Origin: Piscinibacter lacus
GTDB lineage: Bacteria; Pseudomonadota; Gammaproteobacteria; Burkholderiales; Burkholderiaceae_C
Assembly: GCF_016735685.1 (NCBI RefSeq)
Contig: NZ_JAERRA010000001.1
Span: 1,922,001-1,986,000, forward strand
Length of the DNA: 64,000 bases
Direction: 5' to 3'
A program made the translations under genes and the position numbers. This document shows, one piece after another, positions 46,604 to 56,246 of the stretch. How positions within the stretch are numbered: position 1 is the first letter of the stretch; each line of letters starts with the position of its first letter. Under the pieces are notes generated by a model. It saw nothing but the letters and a program-made list of their open reading frames with translations, did no database searches and was not told the origin of the DNA.

Positions 46604-47974
46604 TCAGGACTCCCGCGCGGCGAAGGGGTTCCGTCCGGAGCGCAGCTCGATGCGCAGCGGCGTGCCCTCCAGCTTGAAGTGCGCGCGGAAGCGGCCTTCA
46701 AGGTAGCGCTTGTAGCTGTCGGTCACATGCTCGGTCGAGGAGCCGTGGATCACGATGATCGGCGGGTTCTGGCCGCCCTGGTGCGCATAGCGCAGCTTGG
46801 GCCGGAACGCCCCTTCCCGCTTGGGCTGCTGGTGCTCCACCGCGTCATGCAGCAGGCGGGTCAGGATGGGCGTCGACAGCTTGCGGGTGGCGGATGACCA
46901 GGCTTCGGAGATCGCCTTCCACACCGGCCCCAGGCCCTGGCGCTTGAGCGCCGAGATCTGCAGCACCGGCGCGAAGCGCAGGAAGGCCAGACGTTGCTCG
47001 ATCTGGCGCTGGAGCTGCTCGCGCTGGTAGGCGTCCACGGCATCCCATTTGTTGATCGCGATGACCACCGCGCGGCCGGCGTCGAGGATGTAGCCGGCGA
47101 TGTGCGCATCCTGGTCGCTCACGCCCTGGGTCGCATCGAGCAGCAGCAGCACCACATTGGCATCGGCAATCGCCTGCAGGGTCTTGACCACCGAGAACTT
47201 CTCGATCGCCTCGAAGACCTTGCCCTTGCGGCGCAGGCCGGCGGTATCGATCAGCTCGAAGCGCTGGCCGTTGCGCTCGAAGGGCACGGTGATCGCGTCG
47301 CGCGTGGTGCCCGGCATGTCGAAGGCGACCAGGCGCTCCTCGCCCAGCCAGGTGTTGATCAGCGTGCTCTTGCCGGCATTCGGGCGGCCGGCCACGGCCA
47401 GGCGGATCGGGCGGTCGGCGCTGCCGTCGGCCAGCAGTTCGGCCTCGGCGTCCTCGTCCTCATCGGCGTCGTCGGCGGTGCCGAAGCAGGTCTCCAGGGC
47501 CAGCTCGGTCAGGCTGCGCACGCCCTGGCCGTGGGCGGCGGAAACGGGCAGCGGCTCGCCGATGCCCAGTTCATGGCCCTCGCCCAGGTGTGCGGTGCCG
47601 ACCATGCCCTCGGCCTTGTTGGCCGCAAGCAGCACCGGCTTGCCGGTCTGACGCAGGTAGCGGGCGATGTCGTGATCCTGGGCGGAGATGCCGCCGCGCA
47701 CATCGACGACGAAGATCACCACATCGGCCTCGGCCACGGCCTGCCGGGTCTGGCGCGCCATTTCCCGGATGATGCCGGTCTCGGCCGTCGGCTCGAAGCC
47801 GCCGGTGTCGATGACAATGAACTCGCGCCGACCGAGGCGGCCGTCACCGTAGTGGCGGTCGCGGGTCAGGCCGGCGTAGTCCGCGACGATTGCGTCGCGG
47901 CTCTTGGTCATGCGGTTGAACAGGGTCGACTTGCCGACATTGGGTCGGCCGACCAGGGCGAAGACGGGTTTCAT
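46604..47974 (-). CDS. der: Ribosome-assembly GTPase Der (EngA)
   Basis: Tandem-G-domain GTPase needed for 50S subunit assembly, 456 aa. First G domain: [11 protein letters not shown] (9-19), DTGG, NKAE. Second G domain from about 190: [22 protein letters not shown]. Between them is an acidic insertion ([18 protein letters not shown]). The C-terminal KH-like domain (about 365-456) ends with the usual basic tail. Upstream of hfq in the block. Confidence 0.97.
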   Translation of the reverse strand: MKPVFALVGRPNVGKSTLFNRMTKSRDAIVADYAGLTRDRHYGDGRLGRREFIVIDTGGFEPTAETGIIREMARQTRQAVAEADVVIFVVDVRGGISAQDHDIARYLRQTGKPVLLAANKAEGMVGTAHLGEGHELGIGEPLPVSAAHGQGVRSLTELALETCFGTADDADEDEDAEAELLADGSADRPIRLAVAGRPNAGKSTLINTWLGEERLVAFDMPGTTRDAITVPFERNGQRFELIDTAGLRRKGKVFEAIEKFSVVKTLQAIADANVVLLLLDATQGVSDQDAHIAGYILDAGRAVVIAINKWDAVDAYQREQLQRQIEQRLAFLRFAPVLQISALKRQGLGPVWKAISEAWSSATRKLSTPILTRLLHDAVEHQQPKREGAFRPKLRYAHQGGQNPPIIVIHGSSTEHVTDSYKRYLEGRFRAHFKLEGTPLRIELRSGRNPFAARES

Positions 47975-48106
47975 GGCGCTGCGGACCTTCCGCGGTCAGG
48001 CCGCAGCCGGAGGCATCCGGTGCGACGGGCTCAGAAGGAAGCGGCGGCAGCTCCCGAAGGATCTGCCGCCGCCAGGAAGGGGGCCCGGGCGCGGCCGCAA
48101 GCGGCC

Positions 48107-49273
48107 TCAGCGCGCCAGGCGAAGGGCGAAGACGCCGCCGCGGCGGGTGCTGAGCAGGACGGTGCCGGTGGACGTGAGGCTGAGCGGGCTCTCGATCGCA
48201 CTGCCATCGGTGGCGATGCGGCCCAGCGCCTGGCCGCTGTCGCGGTCCAGCACATGCACATAGCCCTGGGCATCGCCCACCCACAGGTGGCGGCCGACGA
48301 CAAGGGGCGCCGTCAGATCGCGGCGCAGCAGGGCTTCGCTGGTCCAGCGGCTCTCGCCGGCCCCGCGCTTCCAGGCGCCGAGGCGGTCGTTGGCATCGCT
48401 GGCATAGACCTGGTCGGCATCGACGGCCGTGCCTTCCTCGCCGCTGGCAGGCTTGCTCCAGAGCAGGCGCCCGGCATCGGCATCGACGCAGCCCAGGGCG
48501 GACTGAAAAGCCCGCGCGCAGATGACCTTGCCTTCGCGGCTGGCCGGGCCGACCAGGTCGGCCAGGCGCTCGACCTCGTTGGTGCCGCGCGGCGCGGCCA
48601 GGGCCACATCCCAGCGCACGCTGCCGTCGAGGCTGTCGAGCGCGACCATGCGCGGCCCCAGACCGACGACGAGCAGGTTGCGATGCGCGCGAAGCACACC
48701 CGGCTTGAGCAGGGTCAGCGGCTCGCCCGCACCGGCGCGCTGCTGGTTCCAGAGCGGCCGGCCGTCGAGGGCGTCAAAGGCCAGCACGTTGCGGTCGACG
48801 GTCAGCACGAAGACGCGCTCGCCGGCCACCAGCGGCGGCGTGATCACCCGGCTGCCCAGGCGGCTGCGCCAGGCTTCCTGGCCTTCGCGCAGCACCACCA
48901 GCTCGCTCTCGGTCGTCACGGCGGCGGCATACACGCCATCGCTGCCGACGGCGGCGCCAAGCTCTTGACTCAGCCGGCCGCGCCACAGCACCCGGCCGTC
49001 GGCGGCAGCATAGGCGGCGATCTGGCCGTTGCCCGCTGCCACCACATAGCGATCGCCCGCCAGCACGGCCTGGGCCGGACCGCGGCGCGAAGGCAGGTCG
49101 TCCTTCCAGACCTGCTGGAGCTGCAGGGGCTGGGCCGGCAGGGTGGGCAGCGGCGCGGGCTTGGGCGCGCTGGACCCGAAGAGGCTGCCGCAGCCAGCCA
49201 GCAGGGCGCTCAGGGCCAGGGGCAGCAGCCAGGCGCTGCGGCGCAGGCGGGCGGGCATCGGGCCGGATGTCAT
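48107..49273 (-). CDS. bamB: Outer-membrane assembly factor BamB (lipoprotein)
   Basis: Beta-propeller subunit of the BAM complex that inserts outer-membrane proteins, 388 aa. The signal peptide ends at a lipobox (LLAGC, Cys28). PQQ-like propeller blades recur as GRVLWRGRL, GRPLWNQQ, GSVRWDV, GRLLWSK and GYVHVLDRDSG. The start ATG overlaps the yfgM stop by 4 bp. A second ATG at 49258 is possible. Confidence 0.94.
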   Translation of the reverse strand: MTSGPMPARLRRSAWLLPLALSALLAGCGSLFGSSAPKPAPLPTLPAQPLQLQQVWKDDLPSRRGPAQAVLAGDRYVVAAGNGQIAAYAAADGRVLWRGRLSQELGAAVGSDGVYAAAVTTESELVVLREGQEAWRSRLGSRVITPPLVAGERVFVLTVDRNVLAFDALDGRPLWNQQRAGAGEPLTLLKPGVLRAHRNLLVVGLGPRMVALDSLDGSVRWDVALAAPRGTNEVERLADLVGPASREGKVICARAFQSALGCVDADAGRLLWSKPASGEEGTAVDADQVYASDANDRLGAWKRGAGESRWTSEALLRRDLTAPLVVGRHLWVGDAQGYVHVLDRDSGQALGRIATDGSAIESPLSLTSTGTVLLSTRRGGVFALRLAR

Positions 49274-49944
49274 CGTGCGACCCCCGAAGCAGCGGCTGCC
49301 GCCGGCAGCGGCGAACCCAGCGCAATCAGCTTGGCCTCGACCACGCGGCGGTAGTCGCCCTCGTTGCCGAAGGCCTTGAGCGCCTGGCCGAAGGCGGCCA
49401 CGGCCTCGGCCGACTTGCCCTGGGCCAGCAGGATGTCGCCGCGTCGATCGGCCGTCAGCGCGGCGAACAGGCCTTCGCTGTCCTTGGGCAGGGCGGCCAG
49501 GGCTTCCTCGTGCTTGCCCTGGTCGAGCAGCACGCCCGCCAGGCGCAGGCCGGCGATGCGGCGGTAGCCCTCGTCGGCGGCCTTCTCGGCGGCCCAGCGC
49601 AGGGTGGCCACGGCGGCCTCGGCCTGGGCCTTGTCGAGCTGCACCTTGGCCGCCAGCAGCGCGGCCTGGGCGGTGAAGACGGTGCCGCCGAAGTTGTCCC
49701 GCAGGTCGCCGAAGACACGGCCGGCCTTGTCGGCATCGCCCGCGATCACGGCCTTGTCGATCTCGTCGAAGAGCACGCCGGCCTTGGTAGCCTGGCTGCG
49801 CTGCCACCAGTTCCAGCCGTTCCAGGCGGCCAGGGCCAGCAGGATGACGGTCAGCACGCTGGTGATCAGGGTGCCATAGCGTCGCCAGAAGTCCTTGAGC
49901 TGGTCGAGCTGTTCCTGCTCTTGCAGGTCGAGTGGGGAGGCCAT
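49270..49944 (-). CDS. yfgM: YfgM-like tetratricopeptide membrane protein
   Basis: Inner-membrane ancillary chaperone-like protein, 224 aa, encoded directly before bamB. An N-terminal cytosolic segment (SPLDLQEQEQLDQLKDFWRRYGT) precedes one membrane helix (about 25-45, LITSVLTVILLALAAWNGWNW). The periplasmic TPR-type region follows (about 50-215, e.g. AALLAAKVQLDKAQAEAAVATLRWA). Start at 49944; 53 bp after hisS. Confidence 0.9.
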   Translation of the reverse strand: MASPLDLQEQEQLDQLKDFWRRYGTLITSVLTVILLALAAWNGWNWWQRSQATKAGVLFDEIDKAVIAGDADKAGRVFGDLRDNFGGTVFTAQAALLAAKVQLDKAQAEAAVATLRWAAEKAADEGYRRIAGLRLAGVLLDQGKHEEALAALPKDSEGLFAALTADRRGDILLAQGKSAEAVAAFGQALKAFGNEGDYRRVVEAKLIALGSPLPAAAAASGVAR

Positions 49945-49997
49945 CGCTTGGGTCGTGTGGGCGCGGAGAGCCGGCGGGTGCCGGCGGCAGCCGCGGA

Positions 49998-51356
49998 TTA
50001 TGCGTGGAGCAGCTCAGCGGCCCAGGCGGCCACCTCGCGCAGGGGCTTGAGCTGCTGGGCGGCCCGGGGGGCATCCCCGCCCTGCCCTTCGGCGCCGGCC
50101 GGCGCGCGCAAGGGCTTCACCGCCACCAGGCCCTGGGCCAGCTCGGCCTCGCCGAAGACCAGGGCATAGCGTGCGCCGCTGGCATCGGCCTTCTTGAACT
50201 GCGACTTCATGCTGGCCGGCCCCTCGGCCCCGGCCGGGTGCCAGACCACCGCCACCCCGGCCGCGCGCAGCGCATCCACCGCCACCATGGCCGGCTGCAA
50301 GGCGGCGGTGCTGGGCACCACCGCATACACATCCGGCACCGGCGGCGCCGGCAGCACGCCCACTTCGGCCAGCAGCAGCATCAGGCGCTCGATGCCCAGG
50401 CCCCAGCCCACGCCGGGCGAAGGCTGGCCGCCGAGCTGGGCGACCAGGCCGTCGTAGCGCCCGCCGCCGCAAACGGTGCCCTGCGCGCCCAGGCGCTCGG
50501 TCACCCATTCGAAGACGGTGAGGTTGTAGTAGTCCATGCCGCGCACCAGGCGCGGGTTCAGGCGGTAGGCAATGCCGGCCGCATCCAGCACGCCGCAGAC
50601 GGCCGCAAGGTGCGCGCGCGAGGCTTCGCCCAGAAAGTCCATCAGCTTGGGCGCGGCCTCGACCACCGCTTGCAGGGCCGGGTTCTTGGTGTCCAGGATG
50701 CGCAGCGGGTTGCTGTGCAGGCGACGCTTCGCGTCCTCGTCCAACTGGTCGGCATGGGCCTCGAAGTGGGCGATCAGCGCGGCGCGGTGGGCCTGGCGCT
50801 CATCCGGCTGGCCCAGGCTGTTGAGCTCCAGCCGCAGGTCGCGGCCCTCGACCAGGCCCAGCGCACGCCACAGCGCGCGGGTCAGCAGGATCACCTCGGC
50901 ATCGACATCGGGGCCGGAAAAGCCCAGCACCTCGACCCCGACCTGGTGGAACTGCCGGTAGCGGCCCTTCTGCGGCCGCTCATGGCGGAACATGGGGCCG
51001 AGGTAGTAGAGGCGCTTGCCGCCCTCGCGCAGCAGACTGTGCTCGACGGCGGCGCGCACCACGCCGGCCGTGCCCTCGGGGCGCAGGGTGAGCTGGTCGC
51101 CGTTGAGCTTGTCCTCGAAGGCGTACATCTCCTTCTCGACGATGTCGGTCACCTCGCCCAGACCGCGCACGAAGAGCGCGGTCGGCTCGACGATGGGCGT
51201 GCGCACGTTCGCATAACCGTGGCGGCGCATCAGCTCGCGGACGGTGGCTTCCAGCCATTCCCACTGCGCCGACTCGGGCGGCAGCAGGTCGTTCATGCCC
51301 TTCACCGCGCGCAGCGGGGAAGCGTCAGGCCTTGCGGCGCGGGAAATCTCGCTCAT
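49998..51356 (-). CDS. hisS: Histidyl-tRNA synthetase
   Basis: Class II synthetase charging tRNA-His, 452 aa. Motif 1 is in the [20 protein letters not shown] region, motif 2 in [23 protein letters not shown], motif 3 in [11 protein letters not shown], and the histidine-specific RGLDYY element appears as [14 protein letters not shown]. The C-terminal anticodon-binding domain (about 345-445) is present. Distinct from hisZ. Confidence 0.97.
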   Translation of the reverse strand: MSEISRAARPDASPLRAVKGMNDLLPPESAQWEWLEATVRELMRRHGYANVRTPIVEPTALFVRGLGEVTDIVEKEMYAFEDKLNGDQLTLRPEGTAGVVRAAVEHSLLREGGKRLYYLGPMFRHERPQKGRYRQFHQVGVEVLGFSGPDVDAEVILLTRALWRALGLVEGRDLRLELNSLGQPDERQAHRAALIAHFEAHADQLDEDAKRRLHSNPLRILDTKNPALQAVVEAAPKLMDFLGEASRAHLAAVCGVLDAAGIAYRLNPRLVRGMDYYNLTVFEWVTERLGAQGTVCGGGRYDGLVAQLGGQPSPGVGWGLGIERLMLLLAEVGVLPAPPVPDVYAVVPSTAALQPAMVAVDALRAAGVAVVWHPAGAEGPASMKSQFKKADASGARYALVFGEAELAQGLVAVKPLRAPAGAEGQGGDAPRAAQQLKPLREVAAWAAELLHA

Positions 51357-51413
51357 GGGGGGCCGGGCGGTCCGCCAGGGGCCGCCCCGTCTCGGGAAGG
51401 AAAAAGGGACCGC

Positions 51414-52682
51414 TCAGGCCGGCTGGCCGTAGCGTCGCTCGATGTAGGTCTCGACGAGCTGCTGGAACTCGGTCGCGATGCCCTCGCCACGCAGGGTCAG
51501 GGCCTTCTCGCCGTCGATGAAGACCGGCGCCGCCGGCGCCTCGCCGGTGCCCGGCAGGCTGATGCCGATGTCGGCATGCTTGCTCTCGCCCGGGCCGTTG
51601 ACGATGCAGCCCATCACCGCGACCTTCATGGACTCGACGCCCGGGTACTTGGCCTTCCAGACCGGCATCTGCGCACGCAGGAAGTCGTCGATCTGCTTGG
51701 CCAGCTCCTGGAAGGTGGTGCTGGTCGTGCGGCCGCAGCCGGGGCAGGCGGTCACGCTGGGGTTGAAGGCGCGCAGGCCCAGGGACTGGAGGATCTCGGT
51801 GGCGATCACCACCTCCTGCGTGCGCGATTCGCCGGGCTGTGGCGTCAGGCTGACGCGGATGGTGTCGCCGATGCCTTCCTGCAGCAGCAGGCTCAGCGCC
51901 GCGGTCGAGGCCACCGTGCCCTTGGTGCCCATGCCGGCCTCGGTCAGGCCCAGGTGCAGGGGATGCTTGCAGCGCGCAGCGAGCGCGCGGTAGACGCTGA
52001 CCAGGTCCTGCACCCCGCTGACCTTGCAGGACAGCAGCACCTGCGCCGGGCTCATGCCCAGCTCGACGGCCAGCGCCGCGGAATCGAGCGCCGACTGGAT
52101 CAGCGCCTGGTACATCACCTGCTGCGCAGCCCAGGGCGTGGCGCGCGCGGCGTTGTCGTCCATCAGGCGGGCGAGCAGGTCCTGGTCCAGGCTGCCCCAG
52201 TTCACGCCGATGCGGACCGGGCGGTCATGCTTGAGGGCCGCCTCGATCATCATCGCGAACTGGCGGTCCTTCTTGTCGCCCTTGCCGACATTGCCGGGGT
52301 TGATGCGGTACTTGCTCAGCGCGGCGGCGCAGTCCGGGAACTCGCTCAGCAGGCGGTGGCCGTTGTAGTGGAAGTCGCCCACCAGCGGCACGCTGATGCC
52401 CATGCGGTCAAGCTGCTCGCGCACATGCGGCACCGCCTTGGCGGCCTCGGGCGTGTTGACGGTGATGCGCACCAGCTCGCTGCCGGCCTGGGCCAGCTCC
52501 TTGACCTGGATGGCGGTGCCGATCGCATCCTCGGTGTCGGTGTTGGTCATCGACTGCACGCGCACCGGCGCGTCGCCGCCCACGGTGACGACCTGCGAGC
52601 CCCACACCACCCGCGCCTGCAGGCTGCGGCGGGCGGCCGGGCGGGCGATGGTGATCGGGGCGTTGGCATCGGCAAGACTCAT
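51414..52682 (-). CDS. ispG: 4-Hydroxy-3-methylbut-2-enyl diphosphate synthase (flavodoxin)
   Basis: [4Fe-4S] enzyme of the MEP isoprenoid pathway, 422 aa. The cluster cysteines lie in CPGCGRT and GCIVNGPGE, with the conserved Glu in the latter. The N-terminal TIM-barrel is marked by [11 protein letters not shown] and GDFHYNGH; length is longer than the E. coli form (372) because of an insertion typical of betaproteobacteria. Start overlaps the rodZ-like stop as ATGA. Confidence 0.97.
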   Translation of the reverse strand: MSLADANAPITIARPAARRSLQARVVWGSQVVTVGGDAPVRVQSMTNTDTEDAIGTAIQVKELAQAGSELVRITVNTPEAAKAVPHVREQLDRMGISVPLVGDFHYNGHRLLSEFPDCAAALSKYRINPGNVGKGDKKDRQFAMMIEAALKHDRPVRIGVNWGSLDQDLLARLMDDNAARATPWAAQQVMYQALIQSALDSAALAVELGMSPAQVLLSCKVSGVQDLVSVYRALAARCKHPLHLGLTEAGMGTKGTVASTAALSLLLQEGIGDTIRVSLTPQPGESRTQEVVIATEILQSLGLRAFNPSVTACPGCGRTTSTTFQELAKQIDDFLRAQMPVWKAKYPGVESMKVAVMGCIVNGPGESKHADIGISLPGTGEAPAAPVFIDGEKALTLRGEGIATEFQQLVETYIERRYGQPA

Positions 52683-53602
52683 GGCAGCTCCAGTCGGGCG
52701 ACATTGCCGCGGTTGAGCGGCGCGAGATCCACGGCCACGCCGCGGAAGCTGACCTGGGTGCCGCTGACATTGCCCACGGTCAGGCTCAGCGGCAGCGCGC
52801 CGTCCAGGCGCAAGGACTCGCCGGCTTCCAGGGTGCGCGAGATCAGCACCTTGCCGCCGGCCTCCCGCACCTCGACCCACGACGCCTCCACAGCCTGCAG
52901 GGCCAGCGGGCCGGTCGACGGGGCGGCCGCAGCCGAAGCCGCCGGCTCAGCCGCCGCCAGCGTGGCGGCCGCAGCGGGTGCCGCAGCCGCGGCCGGTGCA
53001 GCCGCCGGATCCGCGGAGACGGTGGCCGGCACCGCAGAAGCCGCAGCCACCGCCGTCAGGCTTTCCGCCGTCACCCCCGGCCCTAGGGGCAGGCTGGCCG
53101 TGGCATCGGGCGCGCTCAGGCCCTCGGCCACCGCAGCCGACTCGGCGGCCTCGGGCGCATCGGGCCAGAAGATCACCCCGGCCGCGCCCAGCAGCAGCAG
53201 CAGGGCCAGCAGCACCATGGGTTGCGCCAGGACGCGCAGCGACAGGCCCAGGCCGCTGCCGCGCGGGTCCTTGTCGCGGAAGGGCTGGTTCAAGCCGGAC
53301 TGGCCCAGGGGCTCGATGACCGGCTGCTCCGGCTGCGGCAGCAGGGCCAGCACCGGGCGCGGATCGATCTTGAGCACCCGGCACAGGCTCTGGGCCAGGG
53401 CGCGGGCGAAAGTGAGGTCGAGCAGGCCTTCGATGCGGTCGGCCTCCAGCGACTCCAGCTTGCTGACCTGGACCTTGAGCGTGGCCGCCAGGGTCTCCAG
53501 CGTCAGGTCCTGACGCTCGCGCTCGGCGCGCAGGATGCCGCCGGCCGTGTGCGGCCGGGCCGGGGGCGCCGGGACCGGCGCGAAATCGTCTTGCTCATTC
53601 AT
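52679..53602 (-). CDS. RodZ-like helix-turn-helix membrane protein
   Basis: Cell-shape or pole-associated membrane protein, 307 aa. A cytosolic HTH of the RodZ type (about 24-88: [24 protein letters not shown]) precedes one membrane helix (about 128-148, [17 protein letters not shown]). A long Ala/Pro-rich periplasmic linker follows, then a DUF4115-type beta domain (about 228-307). RodZ usually tethers MreB, but conserved MreB contacts cannot be verified by eye. Start ATG at 53602, overlapping the pilW end by 8 bp and the ispG start by 4 bp. Confidence 0.88.
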   Translation of the reverse strand: MNEQDDFAPVPAPPARPHTAGGILRAERERQDLTLETLAATLKVQVSKLESLEADRIEGLLDLTFARALAQSLCRVLKIDPRPVLALLPQPEQPVIEPLGQSGLNQPFRDKDPRGSGLGLSLRVLAQPMVLLALLLLLGAAGVIFWPDAPEAAESAAVAEGLSAPDATASLPLGPGVTAESLTAVAAASAVPATVSADPAAAPAAAAAPAAAATLAAAEPAASAAAAPSTGPLALQAVEASWVEVREAGGKVLISRTLEAGESLRLDGALPLSLTVGNVSGTQVSFRGVAVDLAPLNRGNVARLELP

Positions 53603-54422
53603 CGAAAGCACCCCGTTCGAAAGCTGCGGTCTCGCGCGCCTCGGGGTGGCGGCTGCGCAATTGTTGGCCCAGGGCGGCCACCTCGGCCATGTGCCCCAGT
53701 CGGTGTTCGATGCGGGCCTGCAGCCAGAGCGACTCGGCATTGCGCAGCTCGGCCCGGTCGTTGACCCGCTTGACATAGAAGCGCGCACGCTCGGCCTGGC
53801 CCAGGCGCAGCAGCACCTCGGCCAGGTTCATCGCGGCAATCGGCTGGCCGGCATCCAGGTCGAAGGCCCGCTGAAGCAGGGCCTGGGCCCGCGGCAGGTC
53901 GCCGGCCTGGCGGGCGCAGATGCCTTGCACCATCAGCGTCCGGGCCGGCTGGCGGTAGGCCGGCAGCGCAAGAGCGCGCTCGAACAGCGCATCGGCTTCG
54001 GCCCGCTGGCCGCGCTGGCAGCGGAAGTAGCCGTAGTTGTGCAGGCTGTCGGCATCGCGCGGGTCCAGGGCCAGGGCGCGCTCGAAGCTCTCGGTGGCGC
54101 GGGTGGCATCCCCCAGAGCGGCGTGGATGAGGCCGCGCAGGTTGAAGGCCGGCACCGAATCGGGCTGCGAGACCAGGGCCTGCTTGACCTCGTCGAGCGC
54201 CGTCGCGTACTGGCCCTCGGCGAAATAGGCGCTGGCCAGTTCCAGGCGCAGGCGGGCCCGGCGTTGCAGCTCGGTCTCGTCGGAGGCCGTGACCGGATCC
54301 GGCGACACCGCCGGGCCGGCCGCCGGCTCGTCCGGGGCCGTGGCGCAGCCGCTCACCAGGGCCAGCACAAGGGCCAGGGCGAACGCCAGCGTCAGGCGCG
54401 GCGCGGCAAGGCGCGCGCTCAT
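53595..54422 (-). CDS. pilW: Type IV pilus biogenesis lipoprotein PilW/PilF
   Basis: TPR lipoprotein needed for PilQ secretin assembly in type IV pili, 275 aa. The signal carries the lipobox VSGC (Cys26). Several tetratricopeptide repeats follow ([60 protein letters not shown]). Position between rlmN and a RodZ-like gene is the conserved context of pilW/pilF. Translationally coupled to both neighbours. Confidence 0.92.
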   Translation of the reverse strand: MSARLAAPRLTLAFALALVLALVSGCATAPDEPAAGPAVSPDPVTASDETELQRRARLRLELASAYFAEGQYATALDEVKQALVSQPDSVPAFNLRGLIHAALGDATRATESFERALALDPRDADSLHNYGYFRCQRGQRAEADALFERALALPAYRQPARTLMVQGICARQAGDLPRAQALLQRAFDLDAGQPIAAMNLAEVLLRLGQAERARFYVKRVNDRAELRNAESLWLQARIEHRLGHMAEVAALGQQLRSRHPEARETAAFERGAFDE

Positions 54423-55600
54423 CGCCGCGTCTCCGTCACGACGGGAATGCCGCCCAGGGACCCGCTCTCGCGGCGCTGGGCCAGGCGCTCGGCAGCGCGG
54501 GTGCGGTCCTGCACCTCGCCGGCAAGTTGGCCGCAGGCGGCGTCGATATCGTCGCCGCGCGTCTTGCGCACCGTGGTGACGATGCCGCCCTCGGCCAGGA
54601 TCTGCGCGAAGACCTCGACATTCACGGCCGAGGATCGCCGCAGGCCCGAAGCCGGGAAGGGATTGAAGGGAATCAGGTTGAACTTGCAGGGCACGCGGCC
54701 CACCGGACCGTGCTCGCCGACCAGGCGCAGCAGGGCGCGGGCCTGGGCCGAGCTGTCGTTCACGCCATCGAGCATGCAGTACTCGAAGGTGACGAAGTCG
54801 CGCGGCGCCTTCTCCAGGTAGCGCTGGCAGGCGGCCAGCAGCTCGGCCAGCGGGTACTTGCGGTTGATCGGCACCAGGTCGTCGCGCAGCGCGTCGTCGG
54901 GCGCATGCAGCGACACGGCCAGGGCCACCGGCGCGGCCTCGCGCAGGCGGTCGATCATGGGCACCACGCCCGAGGTGCTGACCGTGACCCGGCGCCGCGA
55001 CAGGCCGTAGCCGTGGTCCTCCAGCATCACCTTGAGCGCCGGCACCAGGGCATGGAAGTTCTGCAGCGGCTCGCCCATGCCCATCATCACGACATTGCTG
55101 ATGACGCGCTGGTCGCTGGTCGAGCCGCCGCGCGCGGCCGACCCGAAGCGCGCGCGCAACGCATGCTCGGCATGCCAGAGCTGGGCCAGGATCTCGCCGG
55201 TTTCCAGATTGCGGCTGAAGCCCTGGTGGCCGGTCGAGCAGAAACGGCAGCCGACCGCGCAGCCGGCCTGCGAGGACACGCAGAGCGTGCCGCGGTCGTC
55301 CTCGGGAATGAACACGGTCTCCACCGCATCGCCCTGGCCGACGTCGAACAGCCATTTCACCGTGCCGTCGGCCGAGACATGCTCGCTCAGGATGGGCAGC
55401 GGGCGGATCTCCGCCACGCCGGCCAGCTTGCCGCGCAGGGACTTGGCCAGGTCGCTCATCGCGTCGAAATCGCGCGCGCCCTTCTGGTGGATCCAGCGGA
55501 AGAGCTGGGTCGCACGGAAGCGCTTCTCGCCCAGGCCTTCGCAGTGCGTGGCCAGGCGGTCGAGGTCGAAGTCGAGGAGGTTGATCACGTCTGCGGGCAC
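54419..55600 (-). CDS. rlmN: Dual-specificity RNA methyltransferase RlmN
   Basis: Radical-SAM enzyme that methylates A2503 of 23S rRNA and A37 of some tRNAs, 393 aa. The cluster is C114-x3-C118-x2-C121 (CAVGCRFC). The mechanistic pair of cysteines is provided by Cys118-type position and the late Cys in [14 protein letters not shown] and [10 protein letters not shown] are typical. Start is GTG at 55600 ([12 protein letters not shown]); a GAGG precedes it. Operon with pilW. Confidence 0.96.
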   Translation of the reverse strand: MPADVINLLDFDLDRLATHCEGLGEKRFRATQLFRWIHQKGARDFDAMSDLAKSLRGKLAGVAEIRPLPILSEHVSADGTVKWLFDVGQGDAVETVFIPEDDRGTLCVSSQAGCAVGCRFCSTGHQGFSRNLETGEILAQLWHAEHALRARFGSAARGGSTSDQRVISNVVMMGMGEPLQNFHALVPALKVMLEDHGYGLSRRRVTVSTSGVVPMIDRLREAAPVALAVSLHAPDDALRDDLVPINRKYPLAELLAACQRYLEKAPRDFVTFEYCMLDGVNDSSAQARALLRLVGEHGPVGRVPCKFNLIPFNPFPASGLRRSSAVNVEVFAQILAEGGIVTTVRKTRGDDIDAACGQLAGEVQDRTRAAERLAQRRESGSLGGIPVVTETRR

Positions 55601-55623
55601 AGGGCCTCGGGCCGGGCTTCAAG

Positions 55624-55664
55624 CATAAAGGCCCCGCGGCATGCGGCAAGCACGCGGCGGGGCC
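55624..55664 (-). terminator. Rho-independent terminator after ndk
   Basis: On the minus strand GGCCCCGC (plus arm 55657-55664) and GCGGGGCC (plus arm 55630-55637) pair in an 8-bp stem with a 19-nt loop, followed by TTTAT (plus AAA at 55627-55629). A second, larger hairpin lies just upstream near 55680. It ends the ndk transcript before rlmN. Confidence 0.75.
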
Positions 55665-55722
55665 GGCGGCAGAGGCCGGGATGGCGGTGCGACACCGCCG
55701 GCCCCGGCCTGCCTCTCGCCGC

Positions 55723-56148
55723 TCAGCGGCTGTAGACGTTCAGGCCCGGGAAGAAGAAGGCCACTTCGGCGGCGGCGGTCTCGGGGGCATCCGAGCCGTG
55801 CACGGCATTGGCGTCGATCGAATCGGCGAAGTCGGCGCGGATGGTGCCCTTCTCGGCCTTCTTCGGGTCGGTGGCGCCCATCAGCTCGCGGTTCTTGGCG
55901 ATCGCGCCTTCGCCTTCCAGCACCTGGATCATGACCGGGCCGGAGATCATGAAGTCGACCAGGTCCTTGAAGAAGGGACGGGCCTTGTGCACGGCATAGA
56001 ACTGCTCGGCTTCGGCGCGCGAGAGGTGCACGAACTTCGCTGCGGCGATCTTCAGGCCGGCGCCTTCGAAGCGGCTGTAGATCTGGCCGATCACGTTCTT
56101 CGCGACGGCGTCGGGCTTGATGATCGAGAGGGTGCGTTCAATCGCCAT
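55723..56148 (-). CDS. ndk: Nucleoside diphosphate kinase
   Basis: Balances nucleoside triphosphate pools by transferring phosphate from ATP through a phosphohistidine. 141 aa, standard length. Starts [18 protein letters not shown]; active-site His117 in [12 protein letters not shown]. The rest, including the Kpn loop region, matches. Transcribed from its own predicted promoter upstream. Confidence 0.97.
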   Translation of the reverse strand: MAIERTLSIIKPDAVAKNVIGQIYSRFEGAGLKIAAAKFVHLSRAEAEQFYAVHKARPFFKDLVDFMISGPVMIQVLEGEGAIAKNRELMGATDPKKAEKGTIRADFADSIDANAVHGSDAPETAAAEVAFFFPGLNVYSR

Positions 56149-56185
56149 GGAAACTCCGAAAAAGCTGGTTTGGGCAAAGCCCATG

Positions 56186-56214
56186 ATTGTAGGTGGGCAA
56201 GGCGACATTGTTCA
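56186..56214 (-). promoter_or_regulatory. Predicted ndk promoter
   Basis: On the minus strand TGAACA (plus 56209-56214) and TACAAT (plus 56186-56191) are separated by exactly 17 bp, 4/6 and 5/6 matches to -35 and -10. A GGCGAC/GTCGCC dyad (56201-56206, 56216-56221) overlaps the -35. The start point would be about 30 nt before the ndk ATG at 56148. Confidence 0.6.
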
Positions 56215-56246
56215 CGTCGCCCCGGGATCGCAAGGCAAGACGAGCT

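Noticed and set aside
51396..51413. T-run after ispG as part of a terminator
   Set aside because: A T-run exists on the minus strand, but the preceding stem is only 4 bp and 11 nt away.
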